The notes under the pieces: generated by a model | What the model was told of the DNA's origin: nothing | The model's database searches: none | What the model saw: the letters and a program-made list of their open reading frames with translations, nothing else | Shown here: one piece after another, positions 40,384 to 50,965 of the stretch | Layout of the letters: the number at the start of each line of letters is the position of its first letter | Position numbering within the stretch: position 1 is the first letter of the stretch | DNA from: Candidatus Krumholzibacteriia bacterium | Lineage (GTDB): Bacteria; Krumholzibacteriota; Krumholzibacteriia; JAJRXK01 | Reading direction: 5' to 3' | Assembly: GCA_035268685.1 (NCBI GenBank) | Contig: DATFKK010000180.1 | Location: 1-64,000 of the forward strand | Length of the DNA: 64,000 nt | Made by a program: the position numbers and the translations under genes

Positions 40384-43167
40384 ATGAGAACCCGTCACAC
40401 CCTGGTCGTCCTCCTGGTCCTCGTCGCTGCTTCGGCGGTGGAGGTCGACCGTGCCCGCGCAGTTGGTTGCGACATTCCGATGATCGCCCAGCAGATCGCC
40501 GTGGCCCCGAACGTCATGATCCTCGTCGACAATTCGGGTTCGATGAACGAGGTCATGTGGCACGAGGACTACGACGCGAGTGTCGTGTACGCCGACAACT
40601 TCAACCCGACCACGATGTACTACGTCAGCAGCGATGGTTGGTACAACTTCAACGGGAATTCGGTCTATCTCGTCGACGGCCTCCATGGTCACGACGGGCG
40701 GTACATGGGCAACTACCTGAACTGGCTGTTCTACCACGCGACCGACGACCAGAGGGACGAGGCTCCACGCGTGACCCGTCAGATGGTCGCGAACACCGCG
40801 GTCAAACAGGTGATCAATGCGGCGAGCGGACTGCGGTACGGGATCGCCCGGTTCAACTACACCGACGGGGGCCGGATCGAGGCCGAGTGCGGTGCTGACC
40901 TTGCGACCCTCGAGCACGAGGTCGACACCATGGCGGCCGACTCGTGGACGCCGTCGGCCGAGGCGCTCCTCTCGGTCATGGAGTACTTCCAGGATTCGTC
41001 CGGGCCGATCCGCTTCGAGTGCCAGAAGAACTTCGTGATCTTCGTGACCGACGGAATTCCGACCAAGGACACGGACATTCCTGCCTTCATCGGCGACCAG
41101 GACGGCGACGGCAACGAGCCCGGCACCTGTGCCTCGGTCGGGGCGCCCCACATGGGCAACGCCGACTGCACGGACTACCTGGACGACGTGGCGTACTACA
41201 TGGCCAACAACGACATGCGTTCCGACCTCGAGGGCGAGCAGGTCGTCAACACCTACACGATTGGATTCGGTGTCGATGCTCCGTTGCTCGCCGACACCGC
41301 CGACAACGGCGACGGGCTGTATCGCCTGGCCTGGAACCTGGACACCTTGATCCAGGAGCTCGGGACCGTCGTCGGCGACATCGTCAATCGGATCTCGTCG
41401 GGTGCGGCGGTGGCCGTGGTGTCGACGGAGACCGGAACCGACGATCGTCTGTACCGGGGCAAGTTCCTGCCCGGGCAGTGGCACGGCTATCTCGAGGCCT
41501 TCGACCTTCCCTACGACGATGGTGACGAACCCGTATGGGAGGCCGGCCGCCTGCTGCGCGACCGGCCGTCGCACTCGCGCATCCTGTTCACGCAGTTCGA
41601 CGACACCCTCGTGGAGTTCTCCACCGGTATCGGCGGGGACCTGGGCCACTTCATCGCACCCGACGGACCCGGGACGGGATGGGATCGCGAGGACGGTTAC
41701 GGAGTCGACACCGACGCCGACTTCGACTCGGACGATCGCACCTACGGTCCGAACTACGATCAGGGATACGTGGACGAGGTGATCGAGTACGTCCGCGGCG
41801 AGGACGTCTCGGGTCTTCGTGACCGCAACGACTGGAAGCTCGGCGACCTCGTCTATTCGACGCCGGTCGTCGTGGGACCTCCCGTCGGCTTCGACTCGGA
41901 TCTCGACTACCACTCCTTCGCGTCGGACAACGAGGGCCGCACCCCGGTGGTGTACGTGGGGGCCAACGACGGAATGCTGCACGCCTTCCACGCCGAGACC
42001 GGCGAGGAGATGTGGGCCTTCCTCCCGCAGGCCACCCTGCACAAGCTGGAGCAGCTCGCGGATCCGTCCTACTGCCATCAGTCCTACGTGGATCTCAGTC
42101 CGCGCGCCTACGACGTCTACGTCGGGGGTCACTGGCGGACCGTCCTCCTGGGCGGGCAGCGCACGGGCGGCGACAGCTACTTCGCCCTCGACGTGACGCA
42201 GCCGTGGGCTCCCGACGTGCTGTGGGAGACCCGGATCCCGAGTATGCGGTCGTCGTTCACCGAGCCGGTGCTCGTACACACGAACGAGGGGCCCGTGCTG
42301 TGGGCCGGCAGCGGCCCCGACACGGGTGGCGCTGCCCGGTTCTCGGTGGTCGAACTCGCCACCGGCGACGTGCTCTGGGACGCGCAGCTCAGCTCGATCG
42401 GTTCGACGAACGCGGCGACGGCGCCGGCGGCCTTCGACGCGGACTTCGACGGCTACGCCGACGTCGTCTACCAGGGCGACATGGCGGGCAATCTGTGGCG
42501 CTTCGACATCTCGCAGGCGGGATCGTGGAGTCGTTCGAAGATCTACGCCGGTAACGAGCCCATCTCGGCGCGGCCGATCGTGGTGATCGACGAGGAACAG
42601 ACCGTGAACGTGATGTTCGGGACGGGGCGATTCGTCGAGGTCGCGGACTTCGCGACCACGGGCTCGCAGCGTTTCGTGGCGCTGAAGGACGACGGTTCCG
42701 GATCCACGCTCACCCCGTCCTCGCTCGAGGACCGCACGAACGACGTCGGCGATGCCGAGATCACGGACGGCTGGTACCTGTGGCTGGAGAACGGCACCGG
42801 CGAGCGCGTGACCGAACCCGCGGTCGCGCTCGAGGGCGTGGTCTACTTCACCAGCTTCGCGCCGAGCACCGAGCCCTGCGACGCCGGCGGGAACAGCTGG
42901 CTGTACCGCGTCGACATGCGCGGTGGGGAGCCGATCGACGAGGACGAGGACGGGGACATCGACGACGAGTCGCGGTCCGAGAGTCTGGGCACCGGCGTCG
43001 CCTCCCGTCCGGTCGTCAATCTGGCCGGCGAGGAACTGATCGTCCAGACCAGCGACGCCCGCCTGACCATCGAGGAACTCTCGGCCGCGCCGCAGAAGGT
43101 GATGGTCCGAGCCTGGCGCGAGCGCTACGACGCCGCGCTCCAGCCACAAGCCGGAGGGGAAGACTGA
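40384..43167 (+). CDS. PilY1-like type IV pilus tip adhesin/assembly protein
   Basis: About 927 residues. After a signal peptide (MRTRHTLVVLLVLVAAS), the N-terminal half has a von Willebrand A-like domain with the MIDAS motif DNSGSM near residue 49 and FVIFVTDGIPT. The C-terminal half is the PilY1 beta-propeller (VVYVGANDGMLHAFHAETGE, ALDVTQPWAPDVLW, VNVMFGTGRFVEV). Acidic loops such as DEDEDGDIDD are possible calcium sites. PilY1 caps pili and acts in adhesion, retraction and surface sensing. ATG 40384 is chosen because AGGAGG lies five bases before it; the GTG at 40378 abuts that site. TGATG overlap with the next gene. Confidence 0.85.
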   Translation: MRTRHTLVVLLVLVAASAVEVDRARAVGCDIPMIAQQIAVAPNVMILVDNSGSMNEVMWHEDYDASVVYADNFNPTTMYYVSSDGWYNFNGNSVYLVDGLHGHDGRYMGNYLNWLFYHATDDQRDEAPRVTRQMVANTAVKQVINAASGLRYGIARFNYTDGGRIEAECGADLATLEHEVDTMAADSWTPSAEALLSVMEYFQDSSGPIRFECQKNFVIFVTDGIPTKDTDIPAFIGDQDGDGNEPGTCASVGAPHMGNADCTDYLDDVAYYMANNDMRSDLEGEQVVNTYTIGFGVDAPLLADTADNGDGLYRLAWNLDTLIQELGTVVGDIVNRISSGAAVAVVSTETGTDDRLYRGKFLPGQWHGYLEAFDLPYDDGDEPVWEAGRLLRDRPSHSRILFTQFDDTLVEFSTGIGGDLGHFIAPDGPGTGWDREDGYGVDTDADFDSDDRTYGPNYDQGYVDEVIEYVRGEDVSGLRDRNDWKLGDLVYSTPVVVGPPVGFDSDLDYHSFASDNEGRTPVVYVGANDGMLHAFHAETGEEMWAFLPQATLHKLEQLADPSYCHQSYVDLSPRAYDVYVGGHWRTVLLGGQRTGGDSYFALDVTQPWAPDVLWETRIPSMRSSFTEPVLVHTNEGPVLWAGSGPDTGGAARFSVVELATGDVLWDAQLSSIGSTNAATAPAAFDADFDGYADVVYQGDMAGNLWRFDISQAGSWSRSKIYAGNEPISARPIVVIDEEQTVNVMFGTGRFVEVADFATTGSQRFVALKDDGSGSTLTPSSLEDRTNDVGDAEITDGWYLWLENGTGERVTEPAVALEGVVYFTSFAPSTEPCDAGGNSWLYRVDMRGGEPIDEDEDGDIDDESRSESLGTGVASRPVVNLAGEELIVQTSDARLTIEELSAAPQKVMVRAWRERYDAALQPQAGGED

Positions 43168-43670
43168 TGAACAGTCGCATGCTACGCGTCACCGCGATCG
43201 GATTCGCGGCGCTCGTTCTGGCCCTGCCCTTCGACGCGTCGGCCCAGGGCCGCCGGCCGGAGGAGGGCGAGCGGTCGTCGGTGCAGAAGCTGCAGCGCGA
43301 ACGCAAGACGCCCCGGGTGGACGCGGTGCGCCTGCAGGGCGAGGTGCAGCACACCCGTGGGGGCTACACCCTGGACGGCCAGGAACTCGTCTTCACCTCC
43401 CGGACCAGCTTCTTTCCGGGCGTGAGCGATCGCAGCCGGAGCCTGGAGCCCTCGAGTCTGCGCAACCGGACGGCGACGGTCTACGGTCGTCGTACGGCGC
43501 GCGGGGTCGAGGTGACCCTCATGATCCTCACCGGAGAGGAGCCGCGGGTCGACACGAGGCTCGACCTGGACTCGTTGCTCGACGAGCCACGGCCCGACCC
43601 CGAGCAGTTCAAGATCCCGAGTCCCGACCAGCCCGGATTCGGAGAACTGACCGAGGACGCCCCGAGCTAG
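43167..43670 (+). CDS. secreted protein coupled to PilY1, function unknown
   Basis: About 167 residues. A signal peptide (MLRVTAIGFAALVLALPFDASA) is followed by a basic linker (RERKTPRVD) and a small beta-rich domain containing GEVQHTRGGYTLDGQELVFTS, given here in part as GGYTLDGQELVF, then GRRTARGVEVTLMIL. The C-terminus is acidic and proline-rich. Its ATG overlaps the PilY1 stop (TGATG), so it is probably made with PilY1 and may be a periplasmic partner; it does not match PilE or PilZ. Its stop TAG shares CTAG with the stop of the opposite MscS gene. Confidence 0.65.
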   Translation: MNSRMLRVTAIGFAALVLALPFDASAQGRRPEEGERSSVQKLQRERKTPRVDAVRLQGEVQHTRGGYTLDGQELVFTSRTSFFPGVSDRSRSLEPSSLRNRTATVYGRRTARGVEVTLMILTGEEPRVDTRLDLDSLLDEPRPDPEQFKIPSPDQPGFGELTEDAPS

Positions 43671-44947
43671 GCGCTCGGGGACGCGTCCTGGCCGCTCCCG
43701 CTTCCCGCGGCCAGGGCGCGCAGGTCCGAACCGCTCGGTTCCTGGAAGACGCGCAGGTCGAAGAGCGGAGTCACCGCGATCACGTGATCGAAGATGTCGG
43801 CCTGGATCGCTTCGTAGTTCGCCCACGCCTGATCGCGACTGAACACGTAGATCTCGATGGGCAACCCTTGCGGAGTGGGGGCGAGCTGCCGCACGAGGAA
43901 GGTGAGTTGCGGATGCACCATGGGGTGCTCCCGCAGGTAGTGCTCCAGGTAGGCACGGAAGGTTCCCACGTTGGTCATGCGACGACCGTTGGCCGGACTG
44001 CTCTCGTCGATCCCGTGCTCGCGATTGTAGGTGCGGATCTCCTCCATCTTCTGATCGAGGTACTCACGCAGGAACTGGACGCGCCGCATCTGCTCCATGA
44101 GGGCCTCGTCGACGAAACGCACGCTCGACATGTCGATGTGGATCGCGCGCTTGATCCGCCGACCCCCCGACTCGTGCATGCCCCGCCAGTTCTTGAAGGT
44201 GTCGGTGAGCAACGAGTAGGTGGGGATCGAAGAGATCGTCTTGTCCCAGTTCTGCACGCTGACGGTGGTCAGTGAGACGTCGGTCACGTCACCGTCGGCG
44301 CCGTACTTCGGCACGCTGATCCAGTCGCCCTTGCGCACCATGTTGTTGCTGATGAGCTGGATACCCGCAGCGAGCCCGAGGATGGGATCGCGGAAGATCA
44401 GCAGGAGTACGGCGGTGAAGGCGCCGAGTCCGGACAGGAGGACCGCGGGCGACTTGCCGATCAGCATGGCGACGGCGCTGATGATCAGCGCGAACACCAC
44501 CAGGCCCTTGACCACCTGGACGAAGGGTTTGATCGGCACGCGGCGCGAGAGCTGGGTCCGACCGTAGATGTCCAGGATCGCGTCGAGAGCTGCGCTGATG
44601 GCGAAGACCGCGACCAACCCCATGTACAGCAGGGACACCGTCTCGACCACGTCGACGACGACCGGGTAGGCTCCGAAGGCGGCCGGAGCGACGATGTTGA
44701 CGAAGAGCGCGGGCACGAGTCGCGAGATCCAGTGGAACACGCGTCGATCGAAGAAGGAGTCGTCCCAGGTCCCGCGCGTCTTCTTCACCACGCGCTCGAT
44801 TCCGCGCAGGATCAGTCGCCGCGCGATGCGGTCGACGAAGACCGCGACCAGGATCACGACCGCGGCCGCGATCGAGGTCGCGACGATCGGCACGTAGGCC
44901 GGGTCGAGCCCGCGGGCGCCGAGCCAGTCGGCGAGCAGTTCCATCAT
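43667..44947 (-). CDS. MscS-family mechanosensitive channel
   Basis: About 426 residues. Several N-terminal hydrophobic helices (IVATSIAAAVVILVAVFVD onward) lead to the pore-lining helix and MscS beta domain. Motifs include GLGAFTAVLLLIFRDPILGL, VRKGDWISVPKYGADGDV and SLTTVSVQNWDKTISSIPTY. The C-terminal region is a longer than usual cytosolic domain (RAIHIDMSSVRFVDEAL). It would release solutes on hypo-osmotic shock. ATG 44947 overlaps the stop of the Cys4 mini-protein (ATGA). It ends in shared CTAG bases with the secreted protein of the pilin operon. Confidence 0.85.
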   Translation of the reverse strand: MMELLADWLGARGLDPAYVPIVATSIAAAVVILVAVFVDRIARRLILRGIERVVKKTRGTWDDSFFDRRVFHWISRLVPALFVNIVAPAAFGAYPVVVDVVETVSLLYMGLVAVFAISAALDAILDIYGRTQLSRRVPIKPFVQVVKGLVVFALIISAVAMLIGKSPAVLLSGLGAFTAVLLLIFRDPILGLAAGIQLISNNMVRKGDWISVPKYGADGDVTDVSLTTVSVQNWDKTISSIPTYSLLTDTFKNWRGMHESGGRRIKRAIHIDMSSVRFVDEALMEQMRRVQFLREYLDQKMEEIRTYNREHGIDESSPANGRRMTNVGTFRAYLEHYLREHPMVHPQLTFLVRQLAPTPQGLPIEIYVFSRDQAWANYEAIQADIFDHVIAVTPLFDLRVFQEPSGSDLRALAAGSGSGQDASPSA

Positions 44948-45147
44948 CGCTCAGGGTCCTCTTCGGGAGCGCCGGGGCGCTGTTGTTCGTGGCCCGGGCA
45001 GATCCGCACCGGGAGCTGGGGATAGCGGGGGAAGGCCGGATCGGACAGGGCCCGCTCGCAGAGCACGAACTCGGAGCCGCGGCCGCTCACGATGCGTCGA
45101 CGGTGAACACAGGTGGCGCACAGTCCGGGCTCGACCGCCGCGTTCAA
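44944..45147 (-). CDS. 67-residue Cys4 mini-protein (putative zinc ribbon)
   Basis: A small frame with two CxxC-like pairs: GLCATCVHRRRIVSGRGSEF near the start, then VLCERAL and a late RICPGHEQ. The RGSEFVLCERALSDPAFPRY wording fits a conserved family of small bacterial proteins of unknown role. The TTG at 45147 is the likely start because AGGA lies nine bases upstream and it overlaps the stop of the HEAT gene (TTGA); the open frame extends to 45180 without a better start. Its own stop overlaps the MscS ATG. It therefore sits in a three-gene overlapping operon; zinc binding is inferred. Confidence 0.65.
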   Translation of the reverse strand: MNAAVEPGLCATCVHRRRIVSGRGSEFVLCERALSDPAFPRYPQLPVRICPGHEQQRPGAPEEDPER

Positions 45148-45770
45148 CGCGACGTGTCCTGCAGCGTCTCGATCGCCCACTCGATCATGTCCTCGGTGTC
45201 CTCGACCTCGCCGTGCAGCTCCCGCAGGGCGGGAACGACCGCCGGATCGCCCACGTCGTCGACGAGGAATTCCACCACGCGGTCGAGGGCGTGGGCCTCG
45301 CGGAAACCGTGGGCCTCACGTCGCACGGTGTCCAGCATGGCCTGCACGGCCCGTTCGGGGTCGATCGCGTGCAGTCGTTCGGCCGCCAGCAACCGGACCT
45401 CGAGGCCCTCGTCCTCGACGTGGGCGGTGGTCAGCTCCCGGGTGCGTTCGGGGTCACGGTCCAGCAGGAGCCGCAGAGCCTCGAGGCGCACGCCGTCGGC
45501 GCGGTCGTCGAGTGCGTCCTCGAGCAGATCGGTCACGCGCGGGTCGTCGATCGGTTCGAGTGCCTCGATCAGCAGCACGCGCAGCGGGCCCTGCACGTCT
45601 CGGCGGTAGAGTGCGATCCAGTCGTCGAGATCCCTGGCGACCGCCGTGGGATCGATCTCTCCGGCCCGCAGGGCCTTGCGTACGGCGTCGACGCGCCGCG
45701 GTCCGGGGAGGTTCCGGACGTCGGCCGGACGCAGCGGTGTCGGACGCGGTGCGGAGCCATTGGCCTGCAC
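45144..45770 (-). CDS. HEAT-repeat protein
   Basis: About 208 residues, entirely helical. Paired-helix repeats of about 35 residues carry the D.R/V.L.AL....D pattern (IEALEPIDDPRVTDLLEDAL, RLEALRLLLDRDPERTREL, RLLAAERLHAIDPERAVQAM and VPALRELHGEVEDTEDMIEW). HEAT arrays are protein-binding scaffolds; no enzyme motif is seen. Cytoplasmic. GTG at 45770 with AGGAG five bases upstream. First gene of the operon HEAT, Cys4 protein, MscS. A TATGCT box lies about 45 bases upstream (45816-45821). Confidence 0.7.
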   Translation of the reverse strand: MQANGSAPRPTPLRPADVRNLPGPRRVDAVRKALRAGEIDPTAVARDLDDWIALYRRDVQGPLRVLLIEALEPIDDPRVTDLLEDALDDRADGVRLEALRLLLDRDPERTRELTTAHVEDEGLEVRLLAAERLHAIDPERAVQAMLDTVRREAHGFREAHALDRVVEFLVDDVGDPAVVPALRELHGEVEDTEDMIEWAIETLQDTSR

Positions 45771-45849
45771 GGAGTCTCCTGGGGCTGGGGGGCACCGAGA
45801 TCAGGGGTCCGGCGGAGCATAGCGGCAGCCACGGAGCGCGGCCAGCGGT

Positions 45850-46125
45850 TCAGGTGTCGTCGCGGTCGTCGTCCTCGCGGGCTCTTCGCCTTGCACGCCG
45901 ACGAGAGAAGGAGGCGATCAGGCCGCCGGCGAGCGTCCCTCCGATCAGCAGGACCGCGACGATCCGCCGCCCGGTGACGTATTCCGACGCCCGCCGGTCG
46001 AGTTCCTCGGGCGGGGGCGCCTGCTTGTAGTCCTCGGCCCCGGCCGCGGGTCCAGCGGCCCCCACGATCAGGAGCAGCAACCCGGCCACCACGGCGGCCG
46101 GAACTGCACGTCGACCGATACGCAT
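45850..46125 (-). CDS. 91-residue membrane protein with signal and one transmembrane helix
   Basis: A signal-like segment (AVPAAVVAGLLLLIVGAAG, cleavage near PAAGAE) is followed by a proline-rich polar part, then a second hydrophobic helix (IVAVLLIGGTLAGGLIASF) and a highly charged tail (RRRARRRAREDDDRDDT). ATG 46125 begins the signal; upstream open frame overlaps the Nudix gene without purpose. It lies 19 bases downstream of the Nudix gene on the same strand. No family recognised. Confidence 0.6.
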   Translation of the reverse strand: MRIGRRAVPAAVVAGLLLLIVGAAGPAAGAEDYKQAPPPEELDRRASEYVTGRRIVAVLLIGGTLAGGLIASFSRRRARRRAREDDDRDDT

Positions 46126-46144
46126 CGCCGCCCCCCGCCGAAGG

Positions 46145-46705
46145 TCAGGCGCGGGCGCGCCCGGCGACCGTGCTCGAGAGCTTGTCGACGGCGCGCAGCA
46201 CCGAGGCGTCGGCCCCCAGGCGCTCGACGTGATCGAGTGGGACGAAGCGCACGGCATCGACGCCGTCGCCGGCCGCGACGCCGCAGTGTCCCGCGACGAA
46301 GGCGAAGCGGAGGTCGAGGTGCAGGTGGGCGGGCTCGTCGGCACGAGGGGGGATCTCGTGCACGTCGACGTCGAGCAGGCCGTGTCGGATGGGGGCGAGC
46401 CGGTCGAGGCCGGTCTCCTCGAGCACCTCTCGCCGCGCGGCGGCGAGAGGATCGGTGTCGCCGGCCTCGACGTGTCCACCCGGTTGCAGCCAGCGCCGAA
46501 GCTTCGAGTGGTGGACGAGGAGCAGCGAGTCCTGGGCCGGCGACAGGACGAAGGCGCTGGCCGTGAAGTGTCCGGGATCGAACCAGGAGCGCGTGCAGAC
46601 GGCGTCGCCCCGTCCGAGGGCCCGTCGCATGGTGTCGAGGTGACGGGCCTCGAGGTCGTCGGCGGGCACGTGATCGTCGATCAGGCCGCGGATGGAATCG
46701 AGCAC
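46145..46705 (-). CDS. Nudix hydrolase
   Basis: About 186 residues. The Nudix box is present as GGHVEAGDTDPLAAARREVL followed by EETGL, with Asp in place of the first Glu as is common in this branch. Surrounding motifs (TASAFVLSPAQDSLLLVHH, LQPGGHVE, HLHLDLRFAFVAG) resemble a broad family of ~190-residue bacterial Nudix enzymes acting on nucleoside-diphosphate derivatives. Substrate unknown. ATG at 46705 with GGAGGCC ahead. Downstream on the same strand is the 91-residue membrane protein. Confidence 0.85.
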   Translation of the reverse strand: MLDSIRGLIDDHVPADDLEARHLDTMRRALGRGDAVCTRSWFDPGHFTASAFVLSPAQDSLLLVHHSKLRRWLQPGGHVEAGDTDPLAAARREVLEETGLDRLAPIRHGLLDVDVHEIPPRADEPAHLHLDLRFAFVAGHCGVAAGDGVDAVRFVPLDHVERLGADASVLRAVDKLSSTVAGRARA

Positions 46706-46796
46706 GGAGGCCTCCTCGTGGAATGATGCGGCATCTTGGCGAGGATCGGCGGACTCGTAAAGCCCGGAAGTCGCAGAGGGACCCAGTCGGTGCCGA

Positions 46797-48476
<1,680 letters not shown>

Positions 48477-48554
48477 GACTCGACTCCTGTCGTGTTCGGG
48501 AAGGCGAGGCAGCAGTGTAGGGACAAGCCCCGGGGGCGGCAATCGGAGGCCGTC

Positions 48555-49427
48555 CTACGCGCCCGAGGCGGCGCCTCCGGCGCGATCCGTGCGGTCGGCG
48601 GTCGAGGATCGTTCGACCAGCCAGTCCGCGCAGGTCTGCAGCACGTCGGGATCGCGCAGGATCTGACGGTGTCCCAGGCCCTCGGTTCGTAGCGTGTCGA
48701 CCGTGCCGTTCCAGGCCCGGATCCACCGTTCGGCGTGCTCGGGGGGCGTGTCGTGGTCGTCGCGGTCGTAGACGATCAGGGCCGGCACCGGCCGATCCGG
48801 TGGTAGGTGCTCCGCACTGATCTCGGGCCAGCGCACGTCGTGCATCCGCTCGAAGTGGCGGATCATGCCGGTGTGCGCGCGCATGCCGAAGCCCATGGCA
48901 CGGGCGAACAGCTCGGAATAGACCGCGAGTTCAGCGGGAGGGCACAGCAGGACGGCCTGCTCGACCTCGCGCCGAGCCAGCGCGCGGGCGGTCACCATGG
49001 CGCCCATGCTGTGTCCGATCATGGCGTGGACGTCGCCGAGGTGATCCACCCAGTCGGTCGCGTCGGCGACCATGTCCACGAAGGACGACTTGCGACCGCC
49101 GCTGGACCCGTGGCCGCGCGCGTCCAGCGCCACCGCGGTGAAGCCGGCACCGACGAGCGGATCGACGAGGGCGGTCATCTGCGCCGCGTTGCCGCTCCAG
49201 CCGTGGTGGAGGAGCACGACCGGGCCACGCCCCCAGGCGTGGGCGACCAGACGGCGCTGCGCCGACGGCAGTTCCAGTCGACGGGCGCGGCCCAGGATCT
49301 CGCGCTCGGCGGGCCGCAGGCGCCGCGGACGCGTGCGGCAGAAGAGATCGGCCGCCAGGCGTGCCGCCACCGGCGGGGCCACGGTGCTCAGCGTCCGGCA
49401 CGCGGCGCGGACCGCACGCGGGGCCAT
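48555..49427 (-). CDS. alpha/beta-hydrolase
   Basis: About 290 residues. The oxyanion region reads VVLLHHGWSGNAAQM, the nucleophile elbow is GHSMGAM, and the later acid and base residues lie in YDRDDHDTPPEHAERW and TEGLGHRQIL. Closest in style to serine hydrolases of the esterase/lysophospholipase kind; no signal peptide. Substrate cannot be predicted. ATG at 49427. It lies upstream of ettA on the same strand with 78 bases between. Confidence 0.8.
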   Translation of the reverse strand: MAPRAVRAACRTLSTVAPPVAARLAADLFCRTRPRRLRPAEREILGRARRLELPSAQRRLVAHAWGRGPVVLLHHGWSGNAAQMTALVDPLVGAGFTAVALDARGHGSSGGRKSSFVDMVADATDWVDHLGDVHAMIGHSMGAMVTARALARREVEQAVLLCPPAELAVYSELFARAMGFGMRAHTGMIRHFERMHDVRWPEISAEHLPPDRPVPALIVYDRDDHDTPPEHAERWIRAWNGTVDTLRTEGLGHRQILRDPDVLQTCADWLVERSSTADRTDRAGGAASGA

Positions 49428-49561
49428 GTGCTGGGGCTTCGGACGAGGGGACGTCAGGGCAGGCCTCCCGGACCGGGATCACCGTCCACGGCGGGCGATC
49501 CACCCGGCCAGGATGCGAACTCCCGAGCGGATCCGCAGGTGTGGAATCGAGATCGCGGGGA

Positions 49562-50209
49562 TCAGCGTTCGCCCGTCGAGGGCGCCCACGGCCAGGGGCC
49601 ACGTGTCTCGACGACGTCGCCGTTGCGCAGCACCTCGATCGACCACCAGCGCAGGTCGGGGTGGGCGCTCGCGTCCACGACCACGGAGTCGTCGGGGGTC
49701 GTCAGGCGGTCGAGTTCCTCGAGCCGTGCGTCGAGCAGCACGACGACGTAGCGCTCGGCGTCGGCGACCGCCTCCCAGCCGGCACGCACGCGGTCGTCGG
49801 GCAGGGTCTCGAGCCGGCCGGTCGTCGCCTCGGTCTCCGCGCCCCGCAGGACCCCGCTCACCTCCGGTTCGGGTTGGCGGAGGCCGTCGGCCATCAGCCA
49901 GGCGCCGCCGACCACCAGGGCCAGGGCGGCGGCCAGTGCCGGGATGCGTGGAATCGGCCGCGCTCGCGGGCGGGGAGTGGACCGGGGGGTGCGCCGCGCC
50001 GCCGCCATCTCCTGCTGCAGCCCGGCCGCCAGCCGGGCGCGGGCCGTGGCGGCCTCGGGACCCTCGACGGCACCGGTGCGCTCGAATTCCTCGGCCAGCC
50101 GGGCGAGCGCCCGGTTCGCCGGATCCCGCTCCCACTCCACGCGGACGGGATCCTCGGGATCGCGGGCCAGCATGGCCGCGAGTTCCTCGTCGCGTCGGTC
50201 GTCGCTCAT
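49562..50209 (-). CDS. putative membrane-anchored anti-sigma factor
   Basis: About 215 residues. A charged cytosolic N-terminus (about 90 residues, no zinc-binding His/Cys motif) precedes one transmembrane helix (PALAAALALVVGGAWLMADG). The outer part is a ~95-residue beta domain with VRAGWEAVADAERYVVVLLD and RWWSIEVLRNGD, a fibronectin III-like pattern. It begins 13 bases after the ECF sigma gene on the same strand, the usual site for the cognate anti-sigma. This assignment rests on position and topology rather than on a diagnostic motif. Confidence 0.65.
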   Translation of the reverse strand: MSDDRRDEELAAMLARDPEDPVRVEWERDPANRALARLAEEFERTGAVEGPEAATARARLAAGLQQEMAAARRTPRSTPRPRARPIPRIPALAAALALVVGGAWLMADGLRQPEPEVSGVLRGAETEATTGRLETLPDDRVRAGWEAVADAERYVVVLLDARLEELDRLTTPDDSVVVDASAHPDLRWWSIEVLRNGDVVETRGPWPWAPSTGER

Positions 50210-50222
50210 GTCCGCTCTCCGT

Positions 50223-50819
50223 TCACGAGATCCCGTCCCGCCGTTCCAGTGCCGCGCGCAGCTTCCGCCGGGCCTTCTGCAGCAGCGCGCGGGCCCCGCT
50301 GCGGTTGTCCAGGCCGAGGATCACGGTGATCTCCTCGACCGGGACGCGCTCGAAGCAACGCAGGGCCAGGGCCTGCTGCTCGTCGGGCTCGAGCACCTCG
50401 GCGATCAGCCGTCGCAGGGCGGCTTCGTCCTGGCGCTCGACCAGTTCCTCGTCGATGCCCCGCTGCGGATCGACCACCTCGTCGAGATCGGCCTCCGGGT
50501 CGCGTACCAGGCTCACCGGTCGCAGCGCGCTCAGGCATCGATTGCGCACGATCACGAACAGCCACGACGTGAACTTCGATCGCCGCTCGAAGCGCTCGAG
50601 GTGGCGCCAGGCCTGGATCTGCGCCTCCTGGGCCACGTCGAGCGCGCGTTCGGGATCGCGCAGCATGCGACGACACCACGCGTGGATGCGGTCTGCGTGA
50701 CGGCCGAAGAGCTCGGCGGCCGCGGCCTCGCCGCGGGGCGTTCCCCGCTCGGCGACGGCCAGGGCCACCAGGTCCTCGTCCTGGAGTTCGCTCGGCGAGC
50801 GCGGTCGGTCGTCGTTCAT
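50223..50819 (-). CDS. ECF RNA polymerase sigma factor
   Basis: About 198 residues. Region 2 includes RHADRIHAWCRRMLRDPERA, then DVAQEAQIQAWRHLERFE and FTSWLFVIVRNRCLSAL. Region 4 includes LEPDEQQALALRCFERVPVE, EITVILGLDNRSGARALLQK and ARRKLRAAL. This is an ordinary ECF sigma factor that redirects RNA polymerase, presumably when its membrane partner releases it. ATG at 50819. It faces the TPR-CHAT gene across a 146-base divergent region, so the CHAT gene is a likely target or signalling partner. Confidence 0.88.
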   Translation of the reverse strand: MNDDRPRSPSELQDEDLVALAVAERGTPRGEAAAAELFGRHADRIHAWCRRMLRDPERALDVAQEAQIQAWRHLERFERRSKFTSWLFVIVRNRCLSALRPVSLVRDPEADLDEVVDPQRGIDEELVERQDEAALRRLIAEVLEPDEQQALALRCFERVPVEEITVILGLDNRSGARALLQKARRKLRAALERRDGIS

Positions 50820-50951
50820 GGGATGGGACGCGGGCAGCGAAGGGTCGTCACAGGAGAAAGGGGCGGATCACGAGGGCGAACCCGTCGGGTCACGCGATCG
50901 AACACAGACGGTCGCGTGGGATCGAGAGAGTGCAACGTCACCATCGTATCG

Positions 50952-50957
50952 TAAACT
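50952..50957 (+). promoter_or_regulatory. TAAACT -10-like box ahead of the CHAT gene
   Basis: TAAACT lies eight bases before the ATG at 50966 with no ribosome-binding sequence between, similar to the arrangement before the kinase gene at 30864. No clear -35. It suggests a leaderless or very short-leader message. Confidence 0.3.
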
Positions 50958-50965
50958 CTTCGACC

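Noticed and set aside
39682-43149. Open frame of about 1155 codons opposite PilY1
   Set aside because: Antisense shadow of the PilY1 gene; composition is Val/Arg/Asp/His-rich without motifs.
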